Below are positions 10,416 through 19,324 of a stretch of 43,354 nucleotides of DNA, piece after piece. A model generated the notes under the pieces. It saw nothing but the letters and a program-made list of their open reading frames with translations, had not been told where the DNA came from and did no database searches. The DNA is from Firmicutes bacterium HGW-Firmicutes-3 (GTDB lineage Bacteria; Bacillota; Clostridia; Lachnospirales; Vallitaleaceae). The translations under genes and the position numbers were made by a program. The number at the start of each line of letters is the position of its first letter. The stretch's first letter is position 1. The DNA lies in assembly GCA_002841435.1 (NCBI GenBank), contig PGZS01000007.1, positions 1 through 43,354 of the forward strand, in the 5' to 3' direction.

Positions 10416-10453
10416 AAACCGCCTACAGAGTATACTCTACAGGCGGTTTTTTA
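10416..10453 (+). terminator. Rho-independent terminator downstream of sdaAA
   Basis: gaaaccgcctacagag-tatactctacaggcggtttttt hairpin with T-tract (approximate bounds). Confidence 0.85.
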
Positions 10454-10485
10454 GCTTATTTTAAGTCAACTCTACCAGAAGATTT

Positions 10486-11229
10486 CTAGTATAACACTTC
10501 CATAAGGCAAAGTCCTTGTGCGGGTGCTGTGTAACCGGCTTCACTTCTGATTTTGGATGCAAAGACCTGATCAATGGTGTCATCATGTCGAAGGCCAAGA
10601 CCAATCTCAATCAGCGTCCCAACCATGATTCTCGCCATGTTATATAAGAAGCCACTGGCATTCATAACGATTTCAATACGGTCTTCATCTTCTATAATAT
10701 CAATGCTATTAACTTTCCTCGTTGTTGTTTTCTTTGTTTTATCACTACAGAATCCCTTAAAATCATGCTCACCTATAAATTTGGTAGCTGCGACCAACAT
10801 AAGATCCACATCAACTTGTTCCTCTAATCTGTAAACATATTTGCGTTCAAACAGAGGCATGGTCTGTGCATTGGCCTTCCATAACGTATAGCGATAAATT
10901 TTACTTGTCGCAGCAAAGCGGCAGTTAAAGTCCTCATCCACTTTATAAACTTCCTTTACGATAATGTCTTCCGGTAAGACCTTGTTTAAATTGTACTTTA
11001 AATTACCCGGTTTTTGTTTAGACTTGGTAATGAAGTTCACCACTTGTCCGAGGGCATGAACACCTTTGTCCGTTCTTCCTGAGCCAACAACCACAATCTC
11101 TTCGCCTAAGTATTCACTTAAGGTGCTTTCAAGCTTACTTTGAATGGTATTTTTTGCATTCTTATTCTTTTGCCAACCTTGGTATTTGGCACCGTCATAA
11201 CCTATTATCATTTTATAATTGTACGCCAT
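10486..11229 (-). CDS. truA: tRNA pseudouridine(38-40) synthase
   Basis: GYDGAKYQGWQKN and GSGRTDKGVHALGQVVNF motifs. Confidence 0.95.
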   Translation of the reverse strand: MAYNYKMIIGYDGAKYQGWQKNKNAKNTIQSKLESTLSEYLGEEIVVVGSGRTDKGVHALGQVVNFITKSKQKPGNLKYNLNKVLPEDIIVKEVYKVDEDFNCRFAATSKIYRYTLWKANAQTMPLFERKYVYRLEEQVDVDLMLVAATKFIGEHDFKGFCSDKTKKTTTRKVNSIDIIEDEDRIEIVMNASGFLYNMARIMVGTLIEIGLGLRHDDTIDQVFASKIRSEAGYTAPAQGLCLMEVLY

Positions 11230-11242
11230 GTGACCTCTTTTC

Positions 11243-13300
11243 TTAGGAAGATTTTTCTTCCAACTCCTGATATTGTAACTGATACAAGTTATAGTATAAA
11301 CCTTTTTTGCTCAGTAAAGTTTGATGGTTACCTATTTCCTTAATACGACCTTTATGTAAGACAACAATTTTATCTGCATGTTGTATGGTGGACAATCGGT
11401 GTGCAACCACCAAAGTTGTACGATTTTCCATAAGCTTTAAGAGGGCATCTTGTATCAACACTTCTGTCTCCGTATCAATATTGGCGGTTGCTTCATCAAG
11501 CACCAGAACCGAAGGCTTGTATGCCAGTGTTCTTGCAAAAGACAGCAACTGCCTTTGGCCTGCGGATAATGTAGCCCCTCTTTCAAATACATGTTCATCA
11601 TACTTGCTGGGCATTTTTTCGATGAAAATATGAGCGTTGACGAATTTCGCTGCTGCTATTACATCTACGTCACTTATGCTTTCTTCACCAAGGCGTATGT
11701 TTTCTTTGATGTCTCCTGTAAAGAGAAACACGTCCTGCAACATTTGTCCCACATGTTTCCGTATATTATGTTTGTCCAGAGTCTTGATGTTGTGTCCATC
11801 CAGCAAGATTTCACCTTGTTGTATCTCATAGTATCTGGTAAGCAGGTTGAGTATGGAGGTTTTTCCTGCACCGGTCGCTCCCACAAAAGCTACCGTTTCC
11901 CCCGGATTCACTGTGAAGGATATGTCTTTTAACACATATTCCTCTTCATTATAAGCAAACCATACATTCTTGAACTCAATATGTCCTTTTACAGATTCCA
12001 ACGCTATAGGGTTCTCTGGGTTTTCAATACTTTGATCATCATCCAGTAGTGAGAATATTTTTTCTGCCGCTGCAAAAGCTGACTGAAGGATGCCAAATTG
12101 TTCTGCCAATTGTTGAATTGGGTCAAAAAAGTTTGATATGTACTGAAGGTAGATAACTAAGACACCGATTGTTAAGATACCTTCCATCACCTGATAGCCA
12201 CCATAGCCTAATACCATAGCTAAAGATAATACATAGATCAAATACATGGTTGGCCTATAAACACCAAATACCATTAGTTCCTTCATATTAGCCTTAAACA
12301 ACCCATCGTTGATATCATCAAAGGCTTTCAGTTTTGCTTTTTCTTTTCCGAATATCTGAACGATTTTCATACCGGATATATGCTCCGACAAGAAAGTATT
12401 CACCATGGATACCCGACGTCTAACATCTCTGTATGCTTTTCTTGAGTATTTTCTGAAAATCAAGGTAGATAAGAGAACTAAGGGTAAGACAAGAAAAACT
12501 GCAAGGGCTAGACGCCAGTTCAGAACTATCATCATAACGGATATTCCAACTAAGGTCAAGACACTTTGCACTGAGTTGACGATGACACTTGTGTACATCT
12601 CATTTAAAGTCTCTGTATCATTGGTTACACGTGTCACCAGTTTACCAACCGGGTTCTGATTAAAAAATTCGATGGAACGACCCTGTATATGGGCAAAAAC
12701 CTCGTCTCTAATCTCATAAATAATCTTTTGACCGGTATAATGCAACAATATGGTCTGAAAATATGCTATCAACAACCCCGCAATCAAAATGATGATAAAA
12801 ATCACCATCAATCTAAGGAGTGCTCTATAATCCATAGATCTTAACAGGTCAATCTCCTCAGGTGCTAAAAGCATCGCACTATAAGCCAAACCTTGGTCTG
12901 TTATAAAGTTACCCTTATCATTCAAGCTGCCTTCTACTTCCCTTATGCTTAAGGCTTCCTCATAGGTTAAATCTTGGATGAAATAGTATCGGCCTTCTTC
13001 ATAAATGATGGTGGCTTTAGGCGCTTCCATCAAATTGTTTTCATCTTCAACATAACCTTTTCCTGCAACCTCAAAACCTTCATCTGACGCTACCTGGCTG
13101 TAGATCTTTTGATAATTGACAATCACTTCATCAATGGCTTGGCCAATGATAATCGGTCTAATCAGTTCAATACCGACCACCACCACCAACAATATCATGG
13201 ACAGTGCTATGGCAAAATAATGTTTCTTAGCATATTTAAGCAGTCTCTTAAGTAAAACACCATCATAACCACTTTCAATAACATGATCCTCTACATCCAT
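11243..13300 (-). CDS. ABC exporter half-transporter (BmrD/YheH-like) with large extracytoplasmic insertion
   Basis: Walker A GATGAGKTS, divergent signature LSAGQRQ, Walker B VLVLDEAT; ~110-aa insertion between TM1 and TM2. Confidence 0.9.
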   Translation of the reverse strand: MDVEDHVIESGYDGVLLKRLLKYAKKHYFAIALSMILLVVVVGIELIRPIIIGQAIDEVIVNYQKIYSQVASDEGFEVAGKGYVEDENNLMEAPKATIIYEEGRYYFIQDLTYEEALSIREVEGSLNDKGNFITDQGLAYSAMLLAPEEIDLLRSMDYRALLRLMVIFIIILIAGLLIAYFQTILLHYTGQKIIYEIRDEVFAHIQGRSIEFFNQNPVGKLVTRVTNDTETLNEMYTSVIVNSVQSVLTLVGISVMMIVLNWRLALAVFLVLPLVLLSTLIFRKYSRKAYRDVRRRVSMVNTFLSEHISGMKIVQIFGKEKAKLKAFDDINDGLFKANMKELMVFGVYRPTMYLIYVLSLAMVLGYGGYQVMEGILTIGVLVIYLQYISNFFDPIQQLAEQFGILQSAFAAAEKIFSLLDDDQSIENPENPIALESVKGHIEFKNVWFAYNEEEYVLKDISFTVNPGETVAFVGATGAGKTSILNLLTRYYEIQQGEILLDGHNIKTLDKHNIRKHVGQMLQDVFLFTGDIKENIRLGEESISDVDVIAAAKFVNAHIFIEKMPSKYDEHVFERGATLSAGQRQLLSFARTLAYKPSVLVLDEATANIDTETEVLIQDALLKLMENRTTLVVAHRLSTIQHADKIVVLHKGRIKEIGNHQTLLSKKGLYYNLYQLQYQELEEKSS

Positions 13301-13308
13301 TTTGCCAC

Positions 13309-15072
13309 CTACCCTTCCTCTATGATTTCTCTTTCTAATTGTTGTTGTTTAACCATTTCATAATAGAGGCCCTTGTTGGCAATCAAAGCTTCATGTTGAC
13401 CTTGTTCCACGATGCGACCGTCATCTAGCACAATAATCAAATCGGCATGTTGTATTGTGGATATTCTATGGGCAATAAGAATCTGGGTTTGATGACCTCT
13501 TTGATTTTTAAGCATATCCAGTATGGCTTCTTCTGTTTTTGTATCCACGGCTGATACGGCGTCATCCAGAATCAGAATCGGCGCTTCGCTTAGCAATGCT
13601 CTCGCTATAGAAATACGTTGTTTTTGACCGCCGGATAATGTAACACCTCGCTCGCCTATTATGGTATCATACCCGTCTTTAAAATCTATAATATTGTCAT
13701 GAACACAGGCTTCCTTCGCTGCTTCACTTGCTTCATCTCTTTGAATAACCTCTTTTGCAAAGCCGATGTTGTTGATAATCGTATCCGAGAAAAGAAAATT
13801 ATCTTGTGGAACATAACCAAAGCTTTTCCTTAACTTTTCAAGTGGTAGTGCAAGCACGTCCACCCCGTCAAGGAAAACTGTGTTTTCAGGTGGGTCAAAA
13901 AGTCTTAAAAGAAGGTTGGCTAAGGTGGTCTTACCACTACCGGTACGTCCGAGAATACCCACCGATTGTCCTGCTTCTATGGAAAGGCTTATGTCTCTTA
14001 GGACCGGTTCAGCATCCTGCTTATAAGCAAAGGTCAAGTCTTTCATCTGAATGCTACCACTCAGTTGTGCCACTTCTATTAATACTTCTTTATCAGCCAC
14101 TGTGCTCTTAGTTGCCATGATTTCTTCATAACGCGATAGAGATGCCATACCTTGAGATACAATGTTAATACACCAACCAAAAGCCATCATTGGCCATACC
14201 AGTATTAAGATGTACTGAACAAAAGCGACAAACTCACCTAATGTAATCTCTCCCCTTATGGTCATCCTACCACCAAATCCAAGGGCAATTGCAATTGATA
14301 ACCCACTAATGAGTGTCACCAAGGGCATCATAATTGCAAACAGCTTTACGACGTGCATGTTCTTATCATAATTGTGTCGATTGGCTACACTGAACTTAGT
14401 CATTTCATAAGTTTCTTTGACAAATGCTTTAATCACACGCATACCGGATATGTTTTCTTGGACAAGATCTGATAAATGGGCAAAAGCCTCTTGTTTATCT
14501 TTGAATCGTTTTCGTATAAACTTACCTAGAATCAAGCTCCCGATGGCAATCACCGGTAAAGGTAAGATGCTGATCACTGTTAGCTTTAAGCTGATGGTGC
14601 CAATCATCTTGTAGAGCACCAAAACGGTTAAGATAACTGCATCTAGCGCCATTAAAACACCCGGTCCAACCATCATCCTTATGGCATTCAAATCGTTAGT
14701 AGCATAAGCCATTAAATCACCAGTTTTATGCTCGTTAAAAAAATCGGTAGACAAAGATTCCAGTTTAATAAAGTAGTCTCTTCTCATATTTTTCTCTATG
14801 TGTCTGGATGTACCAAATATATAATAACGCCAAGCAAAACGGCCAAGGGTAATCGTAATTCCAATCATCAACAACTTAAAAAGTTCTCTCATGAGTAAAG
14901 GCATCGTTAGAACACCATATTGAAGGTCATTGGTTATGTTACCGGTAATGACCGGTATATTTAATTGTATAACATCCACTAATATCACGGCTAGTATACC
15001 TAATATATAATGCCCAATGTATTGTTTCATATAGCCAATCAATCTTTGACCTTTGTTGATTTTTGGATCCAT
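13309..15072 (-). CDS. ABC exporter half-transporter (BmrC/YheI-like)
   Basis: Walker A GRTGSGKTT, signature LSGGQKQR, Walker B ILILDDAVSAVD with Asp in place of the catalytic Glu. Confidence 0.9.
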   Translation of the reverse strand: MDPKINKGQRLIGYMKQYIGHYILGILAVILVDVIQLNIPVITGNITNDLQYGVLTMPLLMRELFKLLMIGITITLGRFAWRYYIFGTSRHIEKNMRRDYFIKLESLSTDFFNEHKTGDLMAYATNDLNAIRMMVGPGVLMALDAVILTVLVLYKMIGTISLKLTVISILPLPVIAIGSLILGKFIRKRFKDKQEAFAHLSDLVQENISGMRVIKAFVKETYEMTKFSVANRHNYDKNMHVVKLFAIMMPLVTLISGLSIAIALGFGGRMTIRGEITLGEFVAFVQYILILVWPMMAFGWCINIVSQGMASLSRYEEIMATKSTVADKEVLIEVAQLSGSIQMKDLTFAYKQDAEPVLRDISLSIEAGQSVGILGRTGSGKTTLANLLLRLFDPPENTVFLDGVDVLALPLEKLRKSFGYVPQDNFLFSDTIINNIGFAKEVIQRDEASEAAKEACVHDNIIDFKDGYDTIIGERGVTLSGGQKQRISIARALLSEAPILILDDAVSAVDTKTEEAILDMLKNQRGHQTQILIAHRISTIQHADLIIVLDDGRIVEQGQHEALIANKGLYYEMVKQQQLEREIIEEG

Positions 15073-15117
15073 AATTGCCTCCGAGTCATTCTGTCTTTAC
15101 CTATTGTTCATCCCAAA

Positions 15118-17493
15118 TTAGTCGATGCTATACGCTTCCATAAATAAAAACCGATAGCTACAAGTATGCTTAATCTTTTCTACAGTACTTGTCTCTAAAG
15201 TACCTATTCCGTTTTGCGTCATGTTTCCGTCATCTATAAGAAGGGTTGTAGTTCCTTGGTCAAGAGTGGCTAAACTGGCATTAAAACCGTTTTTTTCCAA
15301 GCTTTCCACCATAATCCCTTCACCATCCGTACCCGTCAAGGTCATCCATCGAACATCCTTATAAGTGCCGGGCTTTATTGGGTTCATACCCTCATGATTG
15401 ATTTCATATAGATCCATTTGATATAGACCCATTTGTGCACTTGTCATAGAATTTAGATAGCTTGGATACGGCCCTCTGCCAAACCAGTTGACCTGATTTT
15501 TTATGGCTGGCAATGTCATTGTAGATCCAAGTCTATCCAACTTATTATCTGCCTCACCTTCATAATAAACACTAAGCTCTCCAGTTGAAAAAATCTCATA
15601 TTTAATCAATAAAAGCGTTTTCATTGCCTTGATTTTAATCTCAAAATAAAGATCCACTTGTGACCCTTTTCTATCTATACGGTATGCCTTAACATGATTA
15701 TTATGAGCTTCGGCTGCTTCAATGCCTGTTTTTAAATCTGACAAACTTCTCCAAATCGGTTGAATTGGTTGTGCCAATAAAGCTTTATTGTCCACCTTGA
15801 TTTGCGTGATATATCCTGTATTTTTATCAAATTCATAATGTGTTTTTTCACTGATAACTTCAACGCTCTGATTTGTTTCATTTATGATGCAGTCGATGCT
15901 TGATTTGGGCATATAGATGACCGGATGGTAGCCTTCTCTCTCAAACTGTTTACTAGCAATTATGTGTTCTTTTTTAGCCCACCATATCTCTTCTGTAAGT
16001 AAGACCTCAAATATAATATGGTACAATACAGTCTCATTTTTTAGTTGCAGCCATGATTTTATTACACCTGAAGTAACCTCACCCGGCTTAACACTCACCG
16101 AATCAAGGTATTCTTTCACAATTGGTGTACCGTCTTCTTGGATGATGACACGCACGTCTATATCCTCTTCCAATAGGTTCAAGTTCTTTATGCTGTAAAA
16201 AGCTGTTTGGGAATCAAAGCTGATGACATAAGGTTCAAATGCCCTTTTGATTTCATATGCTAATGGCTGGATTTCAAAGCTTTTTTCTCCAGAGGGACTT
16301 TGATATGAAAAATAATTCATGAAATTACCTACAAAGCCGCCATGCCATCTGGTATAGGTATGCATACTGTCCATCACCGGCTTCAAGTTTATAAGTTCTT
16401 CATAACCCATTTGCCTATTTGTACATAGTAAGGCAGGTTTTTTCTTATAGGCCATTGCTGTATATTCATCCATACCTTTTGAGAAGCGACTGTCTGCCAG
16501 TAAGACCATATCTCCACGAATATCAAGGCCTTTTCCGATTCTTTCTATTGTTTTCTCATGAAACTTCTCCATAACAAAAACATCACTCAAAAGAAAATCC
16601 TCTTCACTATGCATCATATATGGACGTCGGTCATCCAAGGACAACATGACTTTTTTAACCTCTATGTTTTCCTTTTTATTTAACGCACTTTCTAATGACC
16701 ACATAATGATGCATGGATGATTTCTCATTTTTCCAATTAAAGATGCCGCTTTTAAAAGTGTACCTTCTTTATTACTTTCTATACTATTCACTTCTACGAC
16801 AACATAAAAACCCAATTGATTACAACACTCAAAAAATACATGATCAATACTGTCAATGCTTACTTTAAGGGCATTTATATTGTATTGTTTCAAAAGCATA
16901 AGGTCTTTCCTAAATGTCTCTTTACTAAAAATATTTTTCAAGTCACCACCATAATTGATGCCTCTTATCAGCAAAGGCTTGTTATTCATCAATATTTTTT
17001 CGCCTCTGATTTTTATTTCTCTAAAGCCGTATTGTAAACCTACAACCTGGATAATCTCGTCAAGATGGTCCGTCATCACCACAAGTACCTCGTATAGGTT
17101 AGGTTCTTGATCTGACCAGAATTTTATTGTTTTTATCGGCACCTCAAAATAGCCCTTGGTTGTCATTCTACCTTGGGCAACCATCCTTATGTCCATTGCA
17201 TCTATAGATACTTGGTCTACATTTTCGTGTAGAAATAGTTTTATTTTTATCGGAATTTTTTCTTCTAATAGATTGCGGACTCGAATATTGACCTTCAAAA
17301 TAGATTCTGAAAAATCCCGATCAAAATCACACCTTAGATAAAGATCCTCTATATGGGTCATGGGATCAATCGGCTTATCGGATTGAATCTGCTTTTTCCA
17401 ATCTGAAACAGAATCATAAACCCTCATTTTGCAACGACCTTCATATTCCTTTTCCGTGACATTAGCATCGGTCTTTTTTTTATTTAAAGCCAT
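15118..17493 (-). CDS. LacZ-like glycoside hydrolase family 2 protein, N-terminal sugar-binding domain missing, catalytic residues lost
   Basis: FWSDQEPNLYEVLV, GFREIKIRGEKILMNNKPLLIRGIN, WSLE, GGFVGNF and C-terminal beta-gal small-chain-like domain (WFGRGPYPSYLNS). Start set at M22 of the ORF because 'ggaggtagcagg' precedes it. Confidence 0.8.
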   Translation of the reverse strand: MALNKKKTDANVTEKEYEGRCKMRVYDSVSDWKKQIQSDKPIDPMTHIEDLYLRCDFDRDFSESILKVNIRVRNLLEEKIPIKIKLFLHENVDQVSIDAMDIRMVAQGRMTTKGYFEVPIKTIKFWSDQEPNLYEVLVVMTDHLDEIIQVVGLQYGFREIKIRGEKILMNNKPLLIRGINYGGDLKNIFSKETFRKDLMLLKQYNINALKVSIDSIDHVFFECCNQLGFYVVVEVNSIESNKEGTLLKAASLIGKMRNHPCIIMWSLESALNKKENIEVKKVMLSLDDRRPYMMHSEEDFLLSDVFVMEKFHEKTIERIGKGLDIRGDMVLLADSRFSKGMDEYTAMAYKKKPALLCTNRQMGYEELINLKPVMDSMHTYTRWHGGFVGNFMNYFSYQSPSGEKSFEIQPLAYEIKRAFEPYVISFDSQTAFYSIKNLNLLEEDIDVRVIIQEDGTPIVKEYLDSVSVKPGEVTSGVIKSWLQLKNETVLYHIIFEVLLTEEIWWAKKEHIIASKQFEREGYHPVIYMPKSSIDCIINETNQSVEVISEKTHYEFDKNTGYITQIKVDNKALLAQPIQPIWRSLSDLKTGIEAAEAHNNHVKAYRIDRKGSQVDLYFEIKIKAMKTLLLIKYEIFSTGELSVYYEGEADNKLDRLGSTMTLPAIKNQVNWFGRGPYPSYLNSMTSAQMGLYQMDLYEINHEGMNPIKPGTYKDVRWMTLTGTDGEGIMVESLEKNGFNASLATLDQGTTTLLIDDGNMTQNGIGTLETSTVEKIKHTCSYRFLFMEAYSID

Positions 17494-17641
17494 TCCTGCT
17501 ACCTCCAATACCATTAGATCTTCTATCAATAAATCCCTTTTACTTCGTTCCCTCATTATACCTTAAGTAGGCATCTTTGCCTATCTTCTTTGCACATTCT
17601 ATCCATTCTATGACATAATCCTTAGAAATACTCTTAACTGA

Positions 17642-17697
17642 AAAAAGGGCTGTTTATCAAAGGTTTTTATACCTTTAATAAAACAGCCTACTTTTTT
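17642..17697 (-). terminator. Putative terminator of the 50-aa ORF
   Basis: ggctgttttattaaaggtataaaaacctttgataaacagccctttttt on the minus strand. Confidence 0.7.
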
Positions 17698-17850
17698 CTA
17701 TTTAGCAATTGGTCCACCGTGTTTTTTCGAATCAAAGGCCTCATGCTCCTTACCTGACTTCTTCTCAGGTCGTAAATGGTTATCCTGATGACCTCGATTC
17801 TTTTTCTCATCAATGAGTTTTTTTAGTTCCTCTTCTGTCTTTTTCTCCAT
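17698..17850 (-). CDS. 50-aa charged hypothetical protein, below the length cutoff of the ORF track
   Basis: MEKKTEEELKKLIDEKKNRGHQDNHLRPEKKSGKEHEAFDSKKHGGPIAK; RBS 'aaaaggagtg' before the ATG, terminator after the stop. Confidence 0.7.
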   Translation of the reverse strand: MEKKTEEELKKLIDEKKNRGHQDNHLRPEKKSGKEHEAFDSKKHGGPIAK

Positions 17851-17920
17851 AACAATCACTCCTTTTCTATACATGATTATAACATAAAAGTATGACCGCC
17901 TTGTGTCTATGACTTATCTA

Positions 17921-18937
17921 TTAACGCCTGACATAAGCCAAAGTTGATTCTCTTTCTATGTAATTTGCTTCAACAATTATATTTCTTTCCATAGATGTGT
18001 TCTTTTCTAATTGATCTATAAGCACTAAAGCTGCATAGTGACCTAGTTTCTCAGCATTGATATCCACTGTTGATATGGTTGGATTATTAAATACAGATAA
18101 AGGCGTATTGTTAAATCCTGCAAAAGCAACACCTAAAATGCCGGCTTCTATAGTGGCCTTATAAGCACCATAAGCAACCATATCATCTGTTCCTACTATG
18201 GCATCTGGACTAATCACTTTTAGCATTTGCTTCATAGCCTCATAAGCCTTTTGTTCTGTGGGTTCACCTTCAACCACCAGCTTATCATCCCATTCGATTC
18301 CATTTTGCTCAAGGGCTTGACGGTACCCTCTTAGGCGATGACGATAAACCGTAAACTGTTGTTCGCCACCAATATAAGCAATTTTTCTATGCCCTTGCTT
18401 AATTAAGCGGTTTACGATATTCTCCATGGCCATCACATTATCATTGTCAACCCATAACACTTTATCCCTTTGTGCTTCCGGTCTTCCAATTACCACAAAT
18501 GGTTGGTTTCTCTTCATAAGCAGCTCTACGCTCTTATCTTGAATACGCGTTGAGGTCAATATGATACCGTCCACCCATTTACTATCCATGTAATGTTTGA
18601 TGGTTTCTACTTCTTCTTCTTCACTTCTGCAGTAATTATACATGATGTAATAGCCTTTTTGTTTGGCATAGACACTAAGACCGCGCATCACCTGCATAAA
18701 AAATGGGTTCTCAAAAACTTCTTCGTCCTTACTCGGTAAAATAAGACCAAGTGTATAGGTTACTCGGTTGGCTAAGCTCCTTGCAATAATATTCGGCTGA
18801 TAGTTCATCTCTTTCATGGTTTCAAAGACACGTTTTTTTGTAGCCACACTTATTTTGGGACTATCCGCTATCACTCTCGAAACTGTGGATGGTGATACCC
18901 CGGCTTTTTTTGCTACATGTTTTATGGTTACATGCAT
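17921..18937 (-). CDS. LacI-family transcriptional regulator
   Basis: N-terminal HTH VTIKHVAKKAGVSPSTVSRVIADSPKISVATKKRV; periplasmic-binding-like effector domain. Confidence 0.93.
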   Translation of the reverse strand: MHVTIKHVAKKAGVSPSTVSRVIADSPKISVATKKRVFETMKEMNYQPNIIARSLANRVTYTLGLILPSKDEEVFENPFFMQVMRGLSVYAKQKGYYIMYNYCRSEEEEVETIKHYMDSKWVDGIILTSTRIQDKSVELLMKRNQPFVVIGRPEAQRDKVLWVDNDNVMAMENIVNRLIKQGHRKIAYIGGEQQFTVYRHRLRGYRQALEQNGIEWDDKLVVEGEPTEQKAYEAMKQMLKVISPDAIVGTDDMVAYGAYKATIEAGILGVAFAGFNNTPLSVFNNPTISTVDINAEKLGHYAALVLIDQLEKNTSMERNIIVEANYIERESTLAYVRR

Positions 18938-18970
18938 ATTGGCACTTCCTAACATCATTAATTTTGTTGG

Positions 18971-19324
18971 TTACTCTATGTTCTGTTCAACTGTGGCTTG
19001 GTATTCATCCACTTTTTTAGATAGAAATTCTGCAAGGCCAACAAATTCACAACCATATAAGTTGGTGCCATCATAATCGACTTTTCGCACAATCTTGACG
19101 ACACAATAAAAATAATTCTGCTGATCAAAATCAATCCTAGCATCAAAATAATAACCTAACGGCAATTCGGATTCACATTCAAATCCGATACCTGTTCTAG
19201 ATATGTTAATAACATGAATTTCCTTATTGGCCATTGGAATGATTTCATGATCCTGTCTAAATAATTCGTTGATGGCTAGCTCAAGTCTAATCGGTAAACG
19301 TTTGTTTTTTCTTCTCTCTTCCAT
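18971..19324 (-). CDS. PilZ-domain c-di-GMP receptor
   Basis: RKNKR (RxxxR) and NISRTG (N/DxSxxG) motifs; start at M7 of the ORF. Confidence 0.85.
   Translation of the reverse strand: MEERRKNKRLPIRLELAINELFRQDHEIIPMANKEIHVINISRTGIGFECESELPLGYYFDARIDFDQQNYFYCVVKIVRKVDYDGTNLYGCEFVGLAEFLSKKVDEYQATVEQNIE

Noticed and set aside
11591-11932. 113-aa plus-strand ORF
   Set aside because: Antisense to the ATPase domain of the ABC exporter; the coding strand is unambiguous.
13806-14111. 101-aa plus-strand ORF
   Set aside because: Antisense shadow of the second ABC exporter gene.
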